29,711 nucleotides of DNA. Origin: CAZAGD01 sp049699975 (GTDB lineage: Bacteria; Desulfobacterota; SM23-61). A program made the position numbers and the translations under genes. The notes under the pieces are model-generated. The model searched no databases, had not been told where the DNA came from, and saw nothing but the letters and a program-made list of their open reading frames with translations. Of this stretch, positions 15,062 through 23,587 are shown piece by piece (the stretch's first letter is position 1; every line of letters starts with the position of its first letter). The stretch covers positions 1 to 29,711 of the forward strand of contig JBNAWB010000022.1 of assembly GCA_049699975.1 (NCBI GenBank), given 5' to 3'.

Positions 15062-15439
15062 TCAACTCAATAATTTGTGTAACTCTTCCAAATCTTTGCG
15101 GACCCGTATAAGAGCATCGCGATATTTTTTGTCGGGAAATTTAAGAGCTAATTGTTTATCCTGTTCTGCCTTCATCTTTTGTAATTTCTTTTTCGCTCCA
15201 GCAATTGTAAATTTTTCTTCATAAAGGAGTCTCTTAATTTCCAAAATTAATTCCAGATCTTTGCGCCGGTAAAGACGCTGCTTGGAATTGGTTCTTCCTG
15301 GATTTATAATTTTGAATTCTGATTCCCAATAGCGCAAGACATAGGGCTCTACCCCCGTTATCTGGCTCACCTCACCGATCTTATAATAAAGCTTTTCCGG
15401 GATGGGTTGCGGCTTTGTTTTTATTATCTTTTTAGCCAT
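15062..15439 (-). CDS. MerR-family transcriptional regulator
   Basis: A 125-residue protein. The N-terminal MerR helix-turn-helix (YYKIGEVSQITGVEPYVLRYWE, about 18-39) is followed by the second winged-helix part (QRLYRRKDLELILEIKRLL) and the dimerisation helix (FTIAGAKKKLQKMKAEQ). No cysteine pattern for metal sensing is present. It corresponds to the short MerR-type protein found immediately downstream of ihfA in many deltaproteobacterial genomes, where its role is not established. It starts 40 bases after the ihfA stop. Confidence 0.88.
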   Translation of the reverse strand: MAKKIIKTKPQPIPEKLYYKIGEVSQITGVEPYVLRYWESEFKIINPGRTNSKQRLYRRKDLELILEIKRLLYEEKFTIAGAKKKLQKMKAEQDKQLALKFPDKKYRDALIRVRKDLEELHKLLS

Positions 15440-15479
15440 TAAAAGCTTCCAATCCCAGGTTCAGCACCTTGCCTAATTA

Positions 15480-15770
15480 TTAAGTTTTTTCCGCCGGCGG
15501 ATTTAAGGCTTTTCTCAAAACCTGGCTGGGCTTAAAAGTCAAGACCCGGCGCGCGGAAATTTCAATTTCTTCTCCAGTCTGTGGATTTCTTCCTTTGCGC
15601 GACCGTTTCTGGCGCACTAAAAAATTTCCAAAACCAGAGATCTTGATCTTTTCGCCATTTTCCAAGGTTTCTTTCATTAAGTCAAAGACCAAGTCCACTA
15701 TTTCCGCTGATTCCTTACGAGAAAAACCGATCTTTTCATAAATCGTTTCTACCAGGTCTGCCTTAGTCAT
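15480..15770 (-). CDS. ihfA: Integration host factor alpha subunit
   Basis: A 96-residue DNA-bending protein of the HU/IHF family. The MTKADLVETIYEKIGFSRKES N-terminus, GFGNFLVRQKRSRKGRNPQTGEEI beta arm and a C-terminal helix are all present. The arm proline of GRNPQTGE intercalates DNA in the family. The frame is open to 15812, but AAAGGAGGG just upstream fixes the start at 15770. The call as alpha rather than beta or HU rests on its position after pheT and on length. The gap between pheT and ihfA is 283 bases and carries a dispersed repeat, so ihfA may have its own promoter. Confidence 0.88.
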   Translation of the reverse strand: MTKADLVETIYEKIGFSRKESAEIVDLVFDLMKETLENGEKIKISGFGNFLVRQKRSRKGRNPQTGEEIEISARRVLTFKPSQVLRKALNPPAEKT

Positions 15771-15848
15771 AAATTTTCCCTCCTTTCCCTGTTTATCAAA
15801 GTAATCCATCACTGAAGGGTGAGATCATTATAAGAATTTTTAATGAAC

Positions 15849-15950
15849 CCCTCAACCCCCCGTGGAGTATCAAAGCTTACTCCACAGGGCAAGCCCTCTC
15901 CCCACGGGGAGGGAAGAAAGTCGGCATCGGCTCGTACCGAGGTGGGGTGG
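15849..15950. repeat. Dispersed repeat with two hairpins between pheT and ihfA
   Basis: Contains an 8-bp stem GTGGAGTA (15862-15869) / TACTCCAC (15878-15885), a CTCCCC/GGGGAG hairpin around 15898-15911, and the block AAAGTCGGCATCGGCTCGTA ending in CCGAGGTGGGG. Related pieces occur at 13772-13805 and 13977-14017. Two ORFs of about 82 codons cross it and look spurious. The rest of 15771-16053 shows no gene. Confidence 0.6.
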
Positions 15951-16053
15951 AAACTTAATTGGGTTAATCATGGAATCTTCCCGTCCAGCGATCGGTTACC
16001 TATCAAAAGTAATTTTATTTGCCTTCAAAAATTTTTTGATTCAATTTATGAAT

Positions 16054-18459
16054 TTAGCGGAGTTCCCCTCCAAACCTCTCTTTCAGCAAGCTGATAATTT
16101 TCTGGTGTAACTCATTTACTTCTTCGTCTGTAAGAGTTCTTTCGGCATGCTGATATTTGATGCGAAAGGCCAAGCTCTTTTTTCCTGGGGGAATTGGTTT
16201 CCCTCGATACAGGTCAAATATCTTTACTTCCTTTACCAATTCTTGACCACCTTCCCAGATTGTTTGCTCAAGATCACCTGCTAAAATTTTTTCCTCCACC
16301 ATAAAAGAGAGATCTCTAAATACAGCCGGGAAACGCGGCAAAGGTTGGAAAACTCTTTTTTCTTCGCTTAATGCTTGCAAAAGAGAAAAATTTATTTCGA
16401 AAATATATACTGGTTGATTAAGGTCAAAGGCATCTTTAACATCAGGGTGTAATTCGCCCATTATGCCCAACAATTTTTCATTCGCCATAATTTGGGCAGA
16501 TTTAGTGGGATGTAAAAAAGGCTCATTGGCCCCTGGCCGAAAATTATATTCTTTGACGCCTAATCCTTCCAAAAGTAGTTCCAGAGCTCCTTTGAGATCG
16601 TAAAAATCACATTCGCCTCCTGCTTTATGCCAAGATTCTTCTTCGCGCAACCCAGAAATGATTCCGGCCAGCATTTCTACTTCTTCGGGGAGCTCTTCTC
16701 CTTTTCGCGGAAAGAAAACCCGCCCTAATTCAAATAATTTAAGGTTGAAATTCTGGCGATTAAAATTATGGCGGACAGTTTGTAAAATTCCGGGGATAAG
16801 AGTTGTGCGCATTGCGGACTGGTCTTCGCTTAAGGGATTTTTGATCATCAAAAGTTGGCCTCGCGGATCTGCAGCCTTTAAATTTAATTTTTTCAAAACC
16901 TGGGGCGATAGAAAACTGTAATTTATCGTCTCAAAAAAGCCGCAGGCCGTTAAAACTTGCCGCGCTCTGTAGGCCAATTTTTCTGCTTTCCCTTTTCTTT
17001 CGGGACCTACTCTCCCCAAGGGCAAAGTTACTGGAATCTTGTGGTAACCGTAGAGACGGGCCACTTCTTCTATTAAATCGATCTCTCTTTCTATATCTAC
17101 GCGAAAAGTGGGCACAGTAATCTTAAATTTATCGTTCTCTTCAGCTTCTACTTGAAGCGTTAAATTTTCAAGATAATTGCGAATTTCTCCAGCAGATAAA
17201 TCAGTACCCAATATCTGGCTGACTCTATTGATCCGTAATGATATTTTTCGCGGCTCAATTCTTTTAGGGTAATTGTCTACCGCCTCTTTGATAATGACCC
17301 CCCCTGCTAACTTAGCCATCAAGAAGGCGGCCCGTTCGGCGGATTTTAACGAGCCATTGGGATCGATTCCTCTTTCAAAGCGCAGCGACGCCTCAGTATT
17401 TAAACCAATTTTTTTAGCTGTGCGCCTAATACCCATGGGATCAAAATAGGCGCTTTCCAAAAGAATATTCCGCGTCTCAGGCTTTACTTCGGAATTTAAT
17501 CCGCCCATAATTCCAGCCAAAGCCACCGGCTTGCGACCATCACAGATCATGAGCGCTTCGGGGGGCATTATTCTTTCCACGCCGTCCAGGGTAGTGAATG
17601 TTTCGCCCGGATTGGCCGTGCGCACCACGATGCGTTTTTCTTCTAATAAATCAAAATCAAAGGCATGGAGCGGCTGACCAAGTTCCAGCATTACATAATT
17701 CGTGACATCCACTATGTTATTTATGGCCCGCACTCCCAAGGCTGTGAGCCTCCGGCGCATCCAAAAAGGAGAAGGAGCAATTTGCACATTTAAGATGAGT
17801 TTGGCTACGTAACGCGGACAGAGGTCAGGTCTTTCGATAGTCACTGTCGTTTGGGCGGCAAGAGATTCCTGGACTGCTTCTTTATCTTCTCGAGGATAGA
17901 CCAAAGGCTGTTTAGTCAAAGCAGCTATCTCGCGGGCAATTCCCAAAATACATAGGCAGTCAGCGCGGTTGGGAGTGACGCTAATATCCAAAATCCAGTC
18001 ATTTAGATCTAAAGCTTTTTCTAAAGGTAGACCTAAAGAAAGATGGTCATCTAAAATCATTATCCCGGCCGCATCGTCGCTTAAACCTAATTCCATCTCG
18101 GAGCAGAGCATCCCTTCGGAGAGAATACCTTGAATTTCGACCGGTTTTATCGTTCCCGTGGTCGGTAAAACTGCTCCGGGGAGAGCCAAGGCAACTTTCT
18201 TCCCGGCCTGGGTATTTGGAGCCCCACAGATAACTTTATAAATTCTCTGCCCATCATTGACGGCGCATAAAAAAAGGCGTTCACTCCGTGGATGCGGCTG
18301 AAAATTCGTTATTTCTCCCACAACTACTTTTTGGAAGTTTGGTCTGCTCTCTTCAACGCTTTCCACTTCTAAACCAGCGTTAGTTAATAGATCGGCTAAT
18401 TCATCAGGAGAAAAAGAGATGTTTACAAACTCTTTGAGCCATTGATAACTTACCTTCAT
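16054..18459 (-). CDS. pheT: Phenylalanine-tRNA ligase beta subunit
   Basis: Full-length 801-residue subunit. Order of domains: N-terminal MKVSYQWLKEFV, a tRNA-binding EMAP-like domain (about 40-150, VVVGEITNFQPHPRSERL), the B3/4 editing domain (about 210-380, ALGVRAINNIVDVTNYVMLELGQ split over the region near 240), the B5 domain (about 405-475), the catalytic-like core and the C-terminal FDX-ACB anticodon-binding domain (PPLPRFPAVFRDLS-like start near 715, ending ELHQKIISLLKERFGGELR). It edits misactivated tyrosine and pairs with PheS as a heterotetramer. It starts 32 bases after the pheS stop with AGGAAAAAG upstream. Confidence 0.96.
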   Translation of the reverse strand: MKVSYQWLKEFVNISFSPDELADLLTNAGLEVESVEESRPNFQKVVVGEITNFQPHPRSERLFLCAVNDGQRIYKVICGAPNTQAGKKVALALPGAVLPTTGTIKPVEIQGILSEGMLCSEMELGLSDDAAGIMILDDHLSLGLPLEKALDLNDWILDISVTPNRADCLCILGIAREIAALTKQPLVYPREDKEAVQESLAAQTTVTIERPDLCPRYVAKLILNVQIAPSPFWMRRRLTALGVRAINNIVDVTNYVMLELGQPLHAFDFDLLEEKRIVVRTANPGETFTTLDGVERIMPPEALMICDGRKPVALAGIMGGLNSEVKPETRNILLESAYFDPMGIRRTAKKIGLNTEASLRFERGIDPNGSLKSAERAAFLMAKLAGGVIIKEAVDNYPKRIEPRKISLRINRVSQILGTDLSAGEIRNYLENLTLQVEAEENDKFKITVPTFRVDIEREIDLIEEVARLYGYHKIPVTLPLGRVGPERKGKAEKLAYRARQVLTACGFFETINYSFLSPQVLKKLNLKAADPRGQLLMIKNPLSEDQSAMRTTLIPGILQTVRHNFNRQNFNLKLFELGRVFFPRKGEELPEEVEMLAGIISGLREEESWHKAGGECDFYDLKGALELLLEGLGVKEYNFRPGANEPFLHPTKSAQIMANEKLLGIMGELHPDVKDAFDLNQPVYIFEINFSLLQALSEEKRVFQPLPRFPAVFRDLSFMVEEKILAGDLEQTIWEGGQELVKEVKIFDLYRGKPIPPGKKSLAFRIKYQHAERTLTDEEVNELHQKIISLLKERFGGELR

Positions 18460-18491
18460 AGCTTTTTCCTATAAATTTTCCACCCCATTTA

Positions 18492-19508
18492 TCAAAACTG
18501 CTTTAAGAATTGCAGATTGTTTTCGAAAAACACCCGAATATCACCCAAGCCCACTTGGAGCATAGCGATTCTTTCCACGCCCAATCCAAAAGCAAAGCCA
18601 GTGTAAACCTCCGGATCATAACCAACAAACCGGAATACTTCCGGATCGATCATTCCTGACCCCAAAATTTCCAGCCAGCCACTCTTTTTACAAACTGAGC
18701 ACCCTTCTCCTTGACAAATTACACATTGAATATCAACCTCGGCGCTCGGCTCGGTAAAAGGAAAGAAACTTGGGCGAAAGCGCATTTTCACCTCAGGCCC
18801 ATAAAATTGCTGCACAAAAAATGTCAAAGTACCTTTTAGATCAGCGAAAGATATATTTCGATCGACCACAAAGCCTTCTACCTGATGGAACATAGGGCTA
18901 TGCGTTGGGTCTGAGTCATGGCGGTATACTTTCCCCGGAGCGATAATGCGCAAAGGCGGGGTTCTTTTTTCCATGGTGCGCACTTGGACTGGCGAGGTAT
19001 GGGTGCGCAGGACTACATTGGAAGAAAAATAAAAAGTGTCCTGCATATCTCGCGCTGGATGGTCTTTAGGGAAATTAAGAGCTTCGAAATTATAGTAATC
19101 AAGTTCTACTTCTGGGCCTTCAGAAACCTCGAAGCCTAAGCGCTCGAAGATAGAAACAATCTCATAAGTGACCTGGGTTAAAAGATGCATGCTCCCTAAG
19201 GTGGGCTTTCTCCCGGGCAAACTTATGTCTATCTCTTCTTTGCGTAATTTTTCAACCTTTTGCCGCTGCCGTTCATCTTCCAGGGCTTTTTCTATGGCTT
19301 CTTCTAATCTAACTTTTAATTCATTGGCTAAACGTCCTAAAAGCGGCCTTTCGGCTGCAGGTATCTTGCCCATATCTCTTAAAAATTGAGTCAAGAGACC
19401 CTTGCGCCCTAAATATTTCGTCCGCAGCATTTGGATTTGAGCTTCTCCAGAAGAATTTTTTAATTCCTGGAAAGCTTCTTCTTCCATCTTCCGCAAACGT
19501 TCTTCCAT
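18492..19508 (-). CDS. pheS: Phenylalanine-tRNA ligase alpha subunit
   Basis: Class II catalytic subunit, 338 residues from the ATG at 19508. A GTG at 19520 and an ATG at 19514 are in frame and also possible; the first follows the rplT stop without any gap. The N-terminal coiled coil (residues 1-90) precedes motif 2 (MFHQVEGFVVD) and motif 3 (FAFGLGVERIAML). A cysteine cluster of the common PheS zinc-ribbon kind (CVICQGEGCSVC) is near residues 265-276. The protein charges tRNA-Phe with PheT. The close packing with rplT suggests translational coupling in the rpmI-rplT-pheST run. Confidence 0.96.
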   Translation of the reverse strand: MEERLRKMEEEAFQELKNSSGEAQIQMLRTKYLGRKGLLTQFLRDMGKIPAAERPLLGRLANELKVRLEEAIEKALEDERQRQKVEKLRKEEIDISLPGRKPTLGSMHLLTQVTYEIVSIFERLGFEVSEGPEVELDYYNFEALNFPKDHPARDMQDTFYFSSNVVLRTHTSPVQVRTMEKRTPPLRIIAPGKVYRHDSDPTHSPMFHQVEGFVVDRNISFADLKGTLTFFVQQFYGPEVKMRFRPSFFPFTEPSAEVDIQCVICQGEGCSVCKKSGWLEILGSGMIDPEVFRFVGYDPEVYTGFAFGLGVERIAMLQVGLGDIRVFFENNLQFLKQF

Positions 19509-19520
19509 AATCATACCCAC

Positions 19521-19877
19521 TTAAACCATCTGCCCTTTTGCTAATTCAATTAATTTGGAAAATCCGGTAGGATCGGCATAGGCCATTTCCGCCAAGGCCT
19601 TGCGGTCGATTTCCACTTTGGCTTTTTTCAGTCCCGAGATTAGTTGGCTATAAGTAAGGTTATGAGCCCGAGCTGCGGCGTTTAAACGAGTTATCCACAG
19701 CGCCCGAAATGTCCGCTTCTTAGCTTTTCTATCTCGGTAAGCGAATTTCCTGGCCCGATCAACCGTCTCTTTGGCTAAACGATAGAGACGACCTCTTGCG
19801 CCTCGATAGCCTTTAGCTTCCGCTAAAATTTTCTTTCTTCTTCTTCGGCTTTTGACACTCTTTTTTACTCTCGGCAT
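19521..19877 (-). CDS. rplT: 50S ribosomal protein L20
   Basis: A 118-residue L20 protein with the canonical basic N-terminus (VKSRRRRKKILAEAKGYRGAR) and the RNA-binding core FRALWITRLNAAAR. Full family length. A strong ribosome binding site (AAGGAAGGAG) precedes the ATG. It is normally within a few dozen bases of rpmI; here 266 bases separate them, occupied by a palindromic repeat. Confidence 0.97.
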   Translation of the reverse strand: MPRVKKSVKSRRRRKKILAEAKGYRGARGRLYRLAKETVDRARKFAYRDRKAKKRTFRALWITRLNAAARAHNLTYSQLISGLKKAKVEIDRKALAEMAYADPTGFSKLIELAKGQMV

Positions 19878-19976
19878 TTATCTTAACTCCTTCCTTAATA
19901 TCTACCTGATGAATTTTTTCATCAGAAAATGGCTTTGAAAAATAGTCATTCATTCCTTAAAACCGGCACTTGAAAA

Positions 19977-20096
19977 ATGAGATTGCTTCACTTCGTTCGC
20001 AATGACCCAGAAGGGTATCACCATGACTTGGAAAAGTGTCGAAACGTACCTACTTCCTGTCATGGCGCGGGAGAGCAACGACCGAAGCAATCTCAT
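19977..20096. repeat. Palindromic repeat inserted between rpmI and rplT
   Basis: Perfect 13-bp inverted ends, ATGAGATTGCTTC (19977-19989) and GAAGCAATCTCAT (20084-20096), frame about 94 bases. Each half also contains the CGCAATGAC / GTCATGGCG motif typical of dispersed GAGATTGC-type bacterial repeats, related in style to 12558-12655. It fills most of the 266-base gap; the rest (19878-19976, 20097-20143) shows no gene. Confidence 0.8.
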
Positions 20097-20143
20097 GGCT
20101 TCTATTCTTGGTCACTGAGAGCGCTGCCGAGCGCGAAAGTTGC

Positions 20144-20356
20144 TCAAGCCATATATGGCAGCAGCCTCCGGACATTTTTCAAATCTCGTTTGTCAACCAA
20201 TGCTGGCTGGCGTAAATTGCGCTTCCGTTTAGCTGACTTGCTTGTTAAAAGATGGCTCCGATAAGCTTTGTAATGCATGATTTTCCCCGTACCCGTTACT
20301 TTGAACCTTTTACGTGCTCCCCGATTTGTTTTTATTTTCATTTTTATTTTAGCCAT
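20144..20356 (-). CDS. rpmI: 50S ribosomal protein L35
   Basis: A 70-residue L35 protein with the family pattern MKIKTNRGARKRFKVTGTGK, then SHLLTSKSAKRKRNLR and a C-terminal RRLLPYMA. GAAGGAGAG directly precedes the ATG. It is flanked on both sides by repeat insertions (20484-20553 upstream, 19977-20096 downstream). The last codons (ATG-GCT-TGA) lie at the start of the inserted sequence, but the protein end looks normal for the family. Confidence 0.95.
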   Translation of the reverse strand: MAKIKMKIKTNRGARKRFKVTGTGKIMHYKAYRSHLLTSKSAKRKRNLRQPALVDKRDLKNVRRLLPYMA

Positions 20357-20483
20357 GAACTCTCCTTCGTTAGATTAATAATCCCTAAATTGAACGATTG
20401 TTTGTTCACCATCAAGGAAAACGCAAAGACAGCGCGGATCGCATACTAATTCCCTATGCACCTGTTAAGAGGAATGGGTGTCG

Positions 20484-20553
20484 GTCATTCCTGGGAAAAC
20501 AGGAATCCAGTTTATTATTGATTTATCTGGATTCCTGCCTGCGCAGGAATGAC
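20484..20553. repeat. Small palindromic element (REPIN/MITE-like) between infC and rpmI
   Basis: Two 27-base inverted arms, 20484-20510 (GTCATTCCTG...CAGGAATCCAG) and 20527-20553 (CTGGATTCCTG...CAGGAATGAC), are separated by 16 AT-rich bases. Each arm is itself a hairpin (CATTCCTG / CAGGAATC). The same arms bracket the GIY-YIG pseudogene at 29281-29627. A further imperfect pair, TAAATTGAACGAT (20386-20398) and ATCGCTCAATTTA (20578-20590), surrounds it. The rest of the 397-base gap 20357-20753 has no supported gene. Confidence 0.85.
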
Positions 20554-20753
20554 ATGAGCATTACCCTGAATTCATAAATCGCTCAATTTAGATATAAGTT
20601 ATTTTGAAAATTAACCTATGTGCTGATAATTTCCAAAATGATCTTCTTACTCAACCCCAAAGAACAATTCCGACCATCCACAGAGAAAATAAAATTCTTC
20701 TTTCCCGATCTCTGGGGACAAATTCAAATACAACTCAAACTTAATTATAAAAA

Positions 20754-21275
20754 TTAGGTCTTAGGGGCGAGAAGCATGACCATGCTGCGCCCTTCCAGGC
20801 GGGGAGCTTGTTCAATGACTATTAAATCTTTCAATTCGGCAATTATGCGATCTAATAGCTCTCTTCCCATCTCTGGATGGGCAATTTCTCTCCCCCTAAA
20901 AAGCATGGAAACTTTAACTTTATTTCCTTCACTTAGGAAACGTTTTGCATGGCGTAACTTGAATTGCAAATCGTGTTCTTCAGTGCGGGGCCTTATTTTT
21001 ACCTCTTTGACCTGGATAACGGTCTGGTGCTTTTTGGCCTCCTGAATTTTCTTGCTTTGTTGGTATTTATATTTGCCATAATTCATTATCCGACAGACTG
21101 GTGGCGTTGCTTGCGGAGCAACTTCTACCAAATCCAGTCCTTGCTCCTCGGCTAATTTCATGGCCTCTTTTAAAGGCAAAACACCGATCTGTTTTCCATC
21201 ATGGCCAATGACTCTTACCTCTGGAGCTCTTATCTGCCAATTAACATTAACGTCCTTGCCTGTTTCTTTAGCTAT
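20754..21275 (-). CDS. infC: Translation initiation factor IF-3
   Basis: IF-3 keeps the 30S subunit free and proofreads start codons. The N-domain (VNWQIRAPEVRVIGHDGKQ), the linker (YKYQQSKKIQEAKK) and the C-domain (KEVKIRPRTEEHDLQFKLRHAKRFL) are all present. The start is unusual. GGGAGGTGA (minus strand, ending near 21283) is ideally placed for an ATA codon at 21275, giving 173 residues beginning (M)AKETGKDVN. A GTG at 21284 exists but is part of the ribosome binding site itself. Rare start codons (AUU, AUC, AUA) are a known autoregulation device of infC. The start lies inside the 3' end of thrS, so the two are translationally coupled. Confidence 0.95.
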   Translation of the reverse strand: MAKETGKDVNVNWQIRAPEVRVIGHDGKQIGVLPLKEAMKLAEEQGLDLVEVAPQATPPVCRIMNYGKYKYQQSKKIQEAKKHQTVIQVKEVKIRPRTEEHDLQFKLRHAKRFLSEGNKVKVSMLFRGREIAHPEMGRELLDRIIAELKDLIVIEQAPRLEGRSMVMLLAPKT

Positions 21276-23196
21276 AAAATTCACCTCCCACCTGGCATTC
21301 TTTTCTTAGAAGTTCGATGAACTCTTCAATCTTCATAAGGTTTAAAGTCTTACCATTTCGGGCCCGCGGAGCTACCAAATCTTGTTGGGCTTCTTTGGCT
21401 CCTATGACTAACATATAAGGAATTTTCTGTAGTTCTGCTTCCCGAATTTTCAATCCCAACTTTTCATTCCTAATATCTTTCTCTACCCTTATTCCTGCTT
21501 GCTTCAATTTAGCGTATACTTTTTCCGCATAAGGAATCTGCGGATCAGTGACGGTAAGGACGATTACTTGCACCGGAGCTAGCCAGGTGGGAAAAGCACC
21601 AGCATAATGCTCGACGAGCACCCCGATAAAACGTTCCATGGCGCCCAAAATAGTGCGGTGCACCATCACCGGCCGGTGTCTCTGACCATCTTTGCCGATA
21701 TAAGTAAGATCAAATCTTTCCGGCATAGCAAAATCGCACTGAATGGTAGCGCACTGCCATTCTCGTTCCAAAGCATCTTTAAGCTTTACGTCAATTTTAG
21801 GCCCGTAAAAGGCTCCTTCGCCTTCGTTGATTTTATAAGGCAAGGAAGATTCATCTAAAGCTTGCCGCAGGGCTTGCGTAGCTCTCTCCCAATCTTCGTC
21901 TGAACCAATTGTGCCTTTTTCTGGACGGGTGCTGATCTCTAATTCATAAGGAAAATTAAAAATGGCCATCATATCCTGAACTAGGTTTAAGATTCCTTTG
22001 ATCTCCTCATTAAGCTGTTCAGGAGTACAAAGGATATGGGCATCATCTTGAGTAAAACCGCGCACCCGTAAAAGTCCATGAAGTTCTCCTGATTTTTCAT
22101 GGCGATGGACAGTACCCATTTCAAAGTATCGTAAGGGCAAATCTCGATAACTCCGAATCTGGGATTTGTAAATGAGCATATGGGCTAAGCAGTTCATAGG
22201 TTTTAGGCCATAGGTTTGTCCTTCCACTTCCGTGAAATACATCTTATCCCGGTAATGATCAAAATGGCCCGACCTTTTCCACAAATCTAATTTTAAAATC
22301 TGCGGGCCAATGACCAATTGATATCCCCGCTTGAGATGTTCTCTTTTTTCAAAGTCTTCCAGGATCATCCGCAAAATGGCCCCTTTGGGGTGATAAATAA
22401 CTAACCCGGCCCCAGCTTCTTCGTTAATAGAAAAAAGATCTAACTCCTTTCCTAATTTACGGTGATCCCGCCGACGTGCTTCTTCTAAACGCCGCAGATA
22501 TTTTTCTAAATCATCTGCCGAGGGGAAAGCGGTACCATAAATCCTCTGCAGCATTTTATTACGCTCATCGCCATGCCAGTAGGCTCCTGCCACACTGGTC
22601 AGCTTAAAAGCTCTGATTTTCCCCGTAGAAGACAAATGGGGTCCCCGACAAAGGTCTATAAAATCCCCTTGTTGGTAAAGACTAACTTGATTATCTTCAA
22701 TTTCCTCCAGCAACTCTATTTTATAGGTTTCCCCTTTCTCCGCAAAAAGCCGGCGCGCTTCTTCCCGGGTCATCTCTAAGCGTCTAATTGGAATATCCTT
22801 GGCAATCAGCTCACGCATTTTTGCTTCGATATTAGGGAAATCATCCACAGAGAAACCCTGATCATAGTCAAAGTCATAATAGAATCCATCTTTAATAGCC
22901 GGACCAATAGTTATCTTGGCTTGAGGAAATAAGGTTTTTACCGCGTGGGCCATAAGATGGGCAGTGCTGTGTCTTAGAATTTCTAAGCCTTCAGGAGAAG
23001 AAAGGGGAACCCACTCGAGTTTTCCTCCTTGGTCTAAAGGGGCATTTATATCTAAGAGCCGGCCATTTATCTTTACCGATACGATAGAATCATTTTCTGA
23101 AAGAGGAAAGTTATCTTTAAGTATTTCTAAGGCGGATATTCCTCGGGGATATTTTTTTATTTTACCGTCGGCAAAGATTATTTCTATTGTTTCCAT
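21268..23196 (-). CDS. thrS: Threonine-tRNA ligase
   Basis: A 642-residue synthetase from the ATG at 23196, which gives the conserved METIEIIFADGK start of the TGS domain (1-60). The editing domain has His76 and His80 (HSTAHLMAH) and a distal CRGPH. The catalytic core has the zinc ligands Cys in LKPMNCLAHM, His in RGFTQDDAHI and His in VMVHRTILGAMERF. The anticodon-binding domain is C-terminal (APVQVIVLTVTD onward). The frame is open to 23229, but that region overlaps a terminator-like hairpin. No clear Shine-Dalgarno is visible before 23196. It is cotranscribed with infC and possibly with the upstream tRNA-Val. Confidence 0.96.
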   Translation of the reverse strand: METIEIIFADGKIKKYPRGISALEILKDNFPLSENDSIVSVKINGRLLDINAPLDQGGKLEWVPLSSPEGLEILRHSTAHLMAHAVKTLFPQAKITIGPAIKDGFYYDFDYDQGFSVDDFPNIEAKMRELIAKDIPIRRLEMTREEARRLFAEKGETYKIELLEEIEDNQVSLYQQGDFIDLCRGPHLSSTGKIRAFKLTSVAGAYWHGDERNKMLQRIYGTAFPSADDLEKYLRRLEEARRRDHRKLGKELDLFSINEEAGAGLVIYHPKGAILRMILEDFEKREHLKRGYQLVIGPQILKLDLWKRSGHFDHYRDKMYFTEVEGQTYGLKPMNCLAHMLIYKSQIRSYRDLPLRYFEMGTVHRHEKSGELHGLLRVRGFTQDDAHILCTPEQLNEEIKGILNLVQDMMAIFNFPYELEISTRPEKGTIGSDEDWERATQALRQALDESSLPYKINEGEGAFYGPKIDVKLKDALEREWQCATIQCDFAMPERFDLTYIGKDGQRHRPVMVHRTILGAMERFIGVLVEHYAGAFPTWLAPVQVIVLTVTDPQIPYAEKVYAKLKQAGIRVEKDIRNEKLGLKIREAELQKIPYMLVIGAKEAQQDLVAPRARNGKTLNLMKIEEFIELLRKECQVGGEFYS

Positions 23197-23213
23197 TGAG
23201 CAAACACAAAAAT

Positions 23214-23255
23214 AAGAAAAAGGCATCATACAAAATAAAATGATGCCTTTTTCTT
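23214..23255 (-). promoter_or_regulatory. Terminator/attenuator-like hairpin in the thrS leader
   Basis: A perfect 16-bp stem (23214-23229 with 23240-23255) with a 10-base loop lies 40 bases after tRNA-Val and 17 bases before the thrS ATG. On the minus strand the 3' arm ends CCTTTTTCTT and is followed by TATTTTTG, so it resembles an intrinsic terminator for the tRNA. A possible promoter also overlaps it: TTGACA (23255-23260), a 17-base spacer and TATTTT (23232-23237), which could start a separate thrS transcript. Confidence 0.75.
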
Positions 23256-23295
23256 GTCAAAAAATTATATCTTCAATTTACCTCAAATAAATTCT

Positions 23296-23370
23296 TGGTA
23301 GGCACGAGGGGATTTGAACCCCTGACTTCTACCGCGTCAAGGTAGCGCTCTCCCCCTGAGCTACGTGCCT
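23296..23370 (-). tRNA. tRNA-Val (anticodon GAC)
   Basis: A 75-nt tRNA on the minus strand with an encoded CCA. The acceptor stem AGGCACG pairs with CGTGCCT. The anticodon stem CTACC/GGTAG holds the loop TTGACGC, giving GAC. The T-arm has GGTTCAAATCC. It lies immediately upstream of thrS. Confidence 0.95.
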
Positions 23371-23391
23371 ACAAACCTATAAAATTTAATA

Positions 23392-23422
23392 TATATTTAC
23401 AACTTCTTGAAAAAATTGTCAA
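23392..23422 (-). promoter_or_regulatory. Promoter of tRNA-Val (and perhaps thrS-infC)
   Basis: A perfect TTGACA at 23417-23422, in the string CTTGACAATTT, is followed by an AT-rich -10 region; TAAATA at 23394-23399 gives a 17-base spacer. It is about 24 bases upstream of the tRNA. The -35 is convincing; the exact -10 is not. The remaining bases up to pgsA (23423-23587) show nothing else. Confidence 0.5.
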
Positions 23423-23587
23423 GCAAAATATTAATATTTTAAGATTTTCTTTAGGTGCTTTATGATAAAAATTTTAATTTTTTTTATATCCACGTAATGC
23501 CTCAAAATCATCTCCTGTTCAGTGATGGATTACACATCCAAAGATTTCAATATACTGGGTAATTTTTTATAATGAATTAATTGAGTA

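Noticed and set aside
15843..16110. Two plus-strand ORFs of about 82 codons
   Set aside because: They are the dispersed repeat read through in two frames, overlapping the pheT end, and have no protein-like features.
20638..20757. A 39-codon plus-strand ORF in the infC-rpmI gap
   Set aside because: No ribosome binding site, no recognisable domain, and it faces the infC 3' end. Insufficient support.
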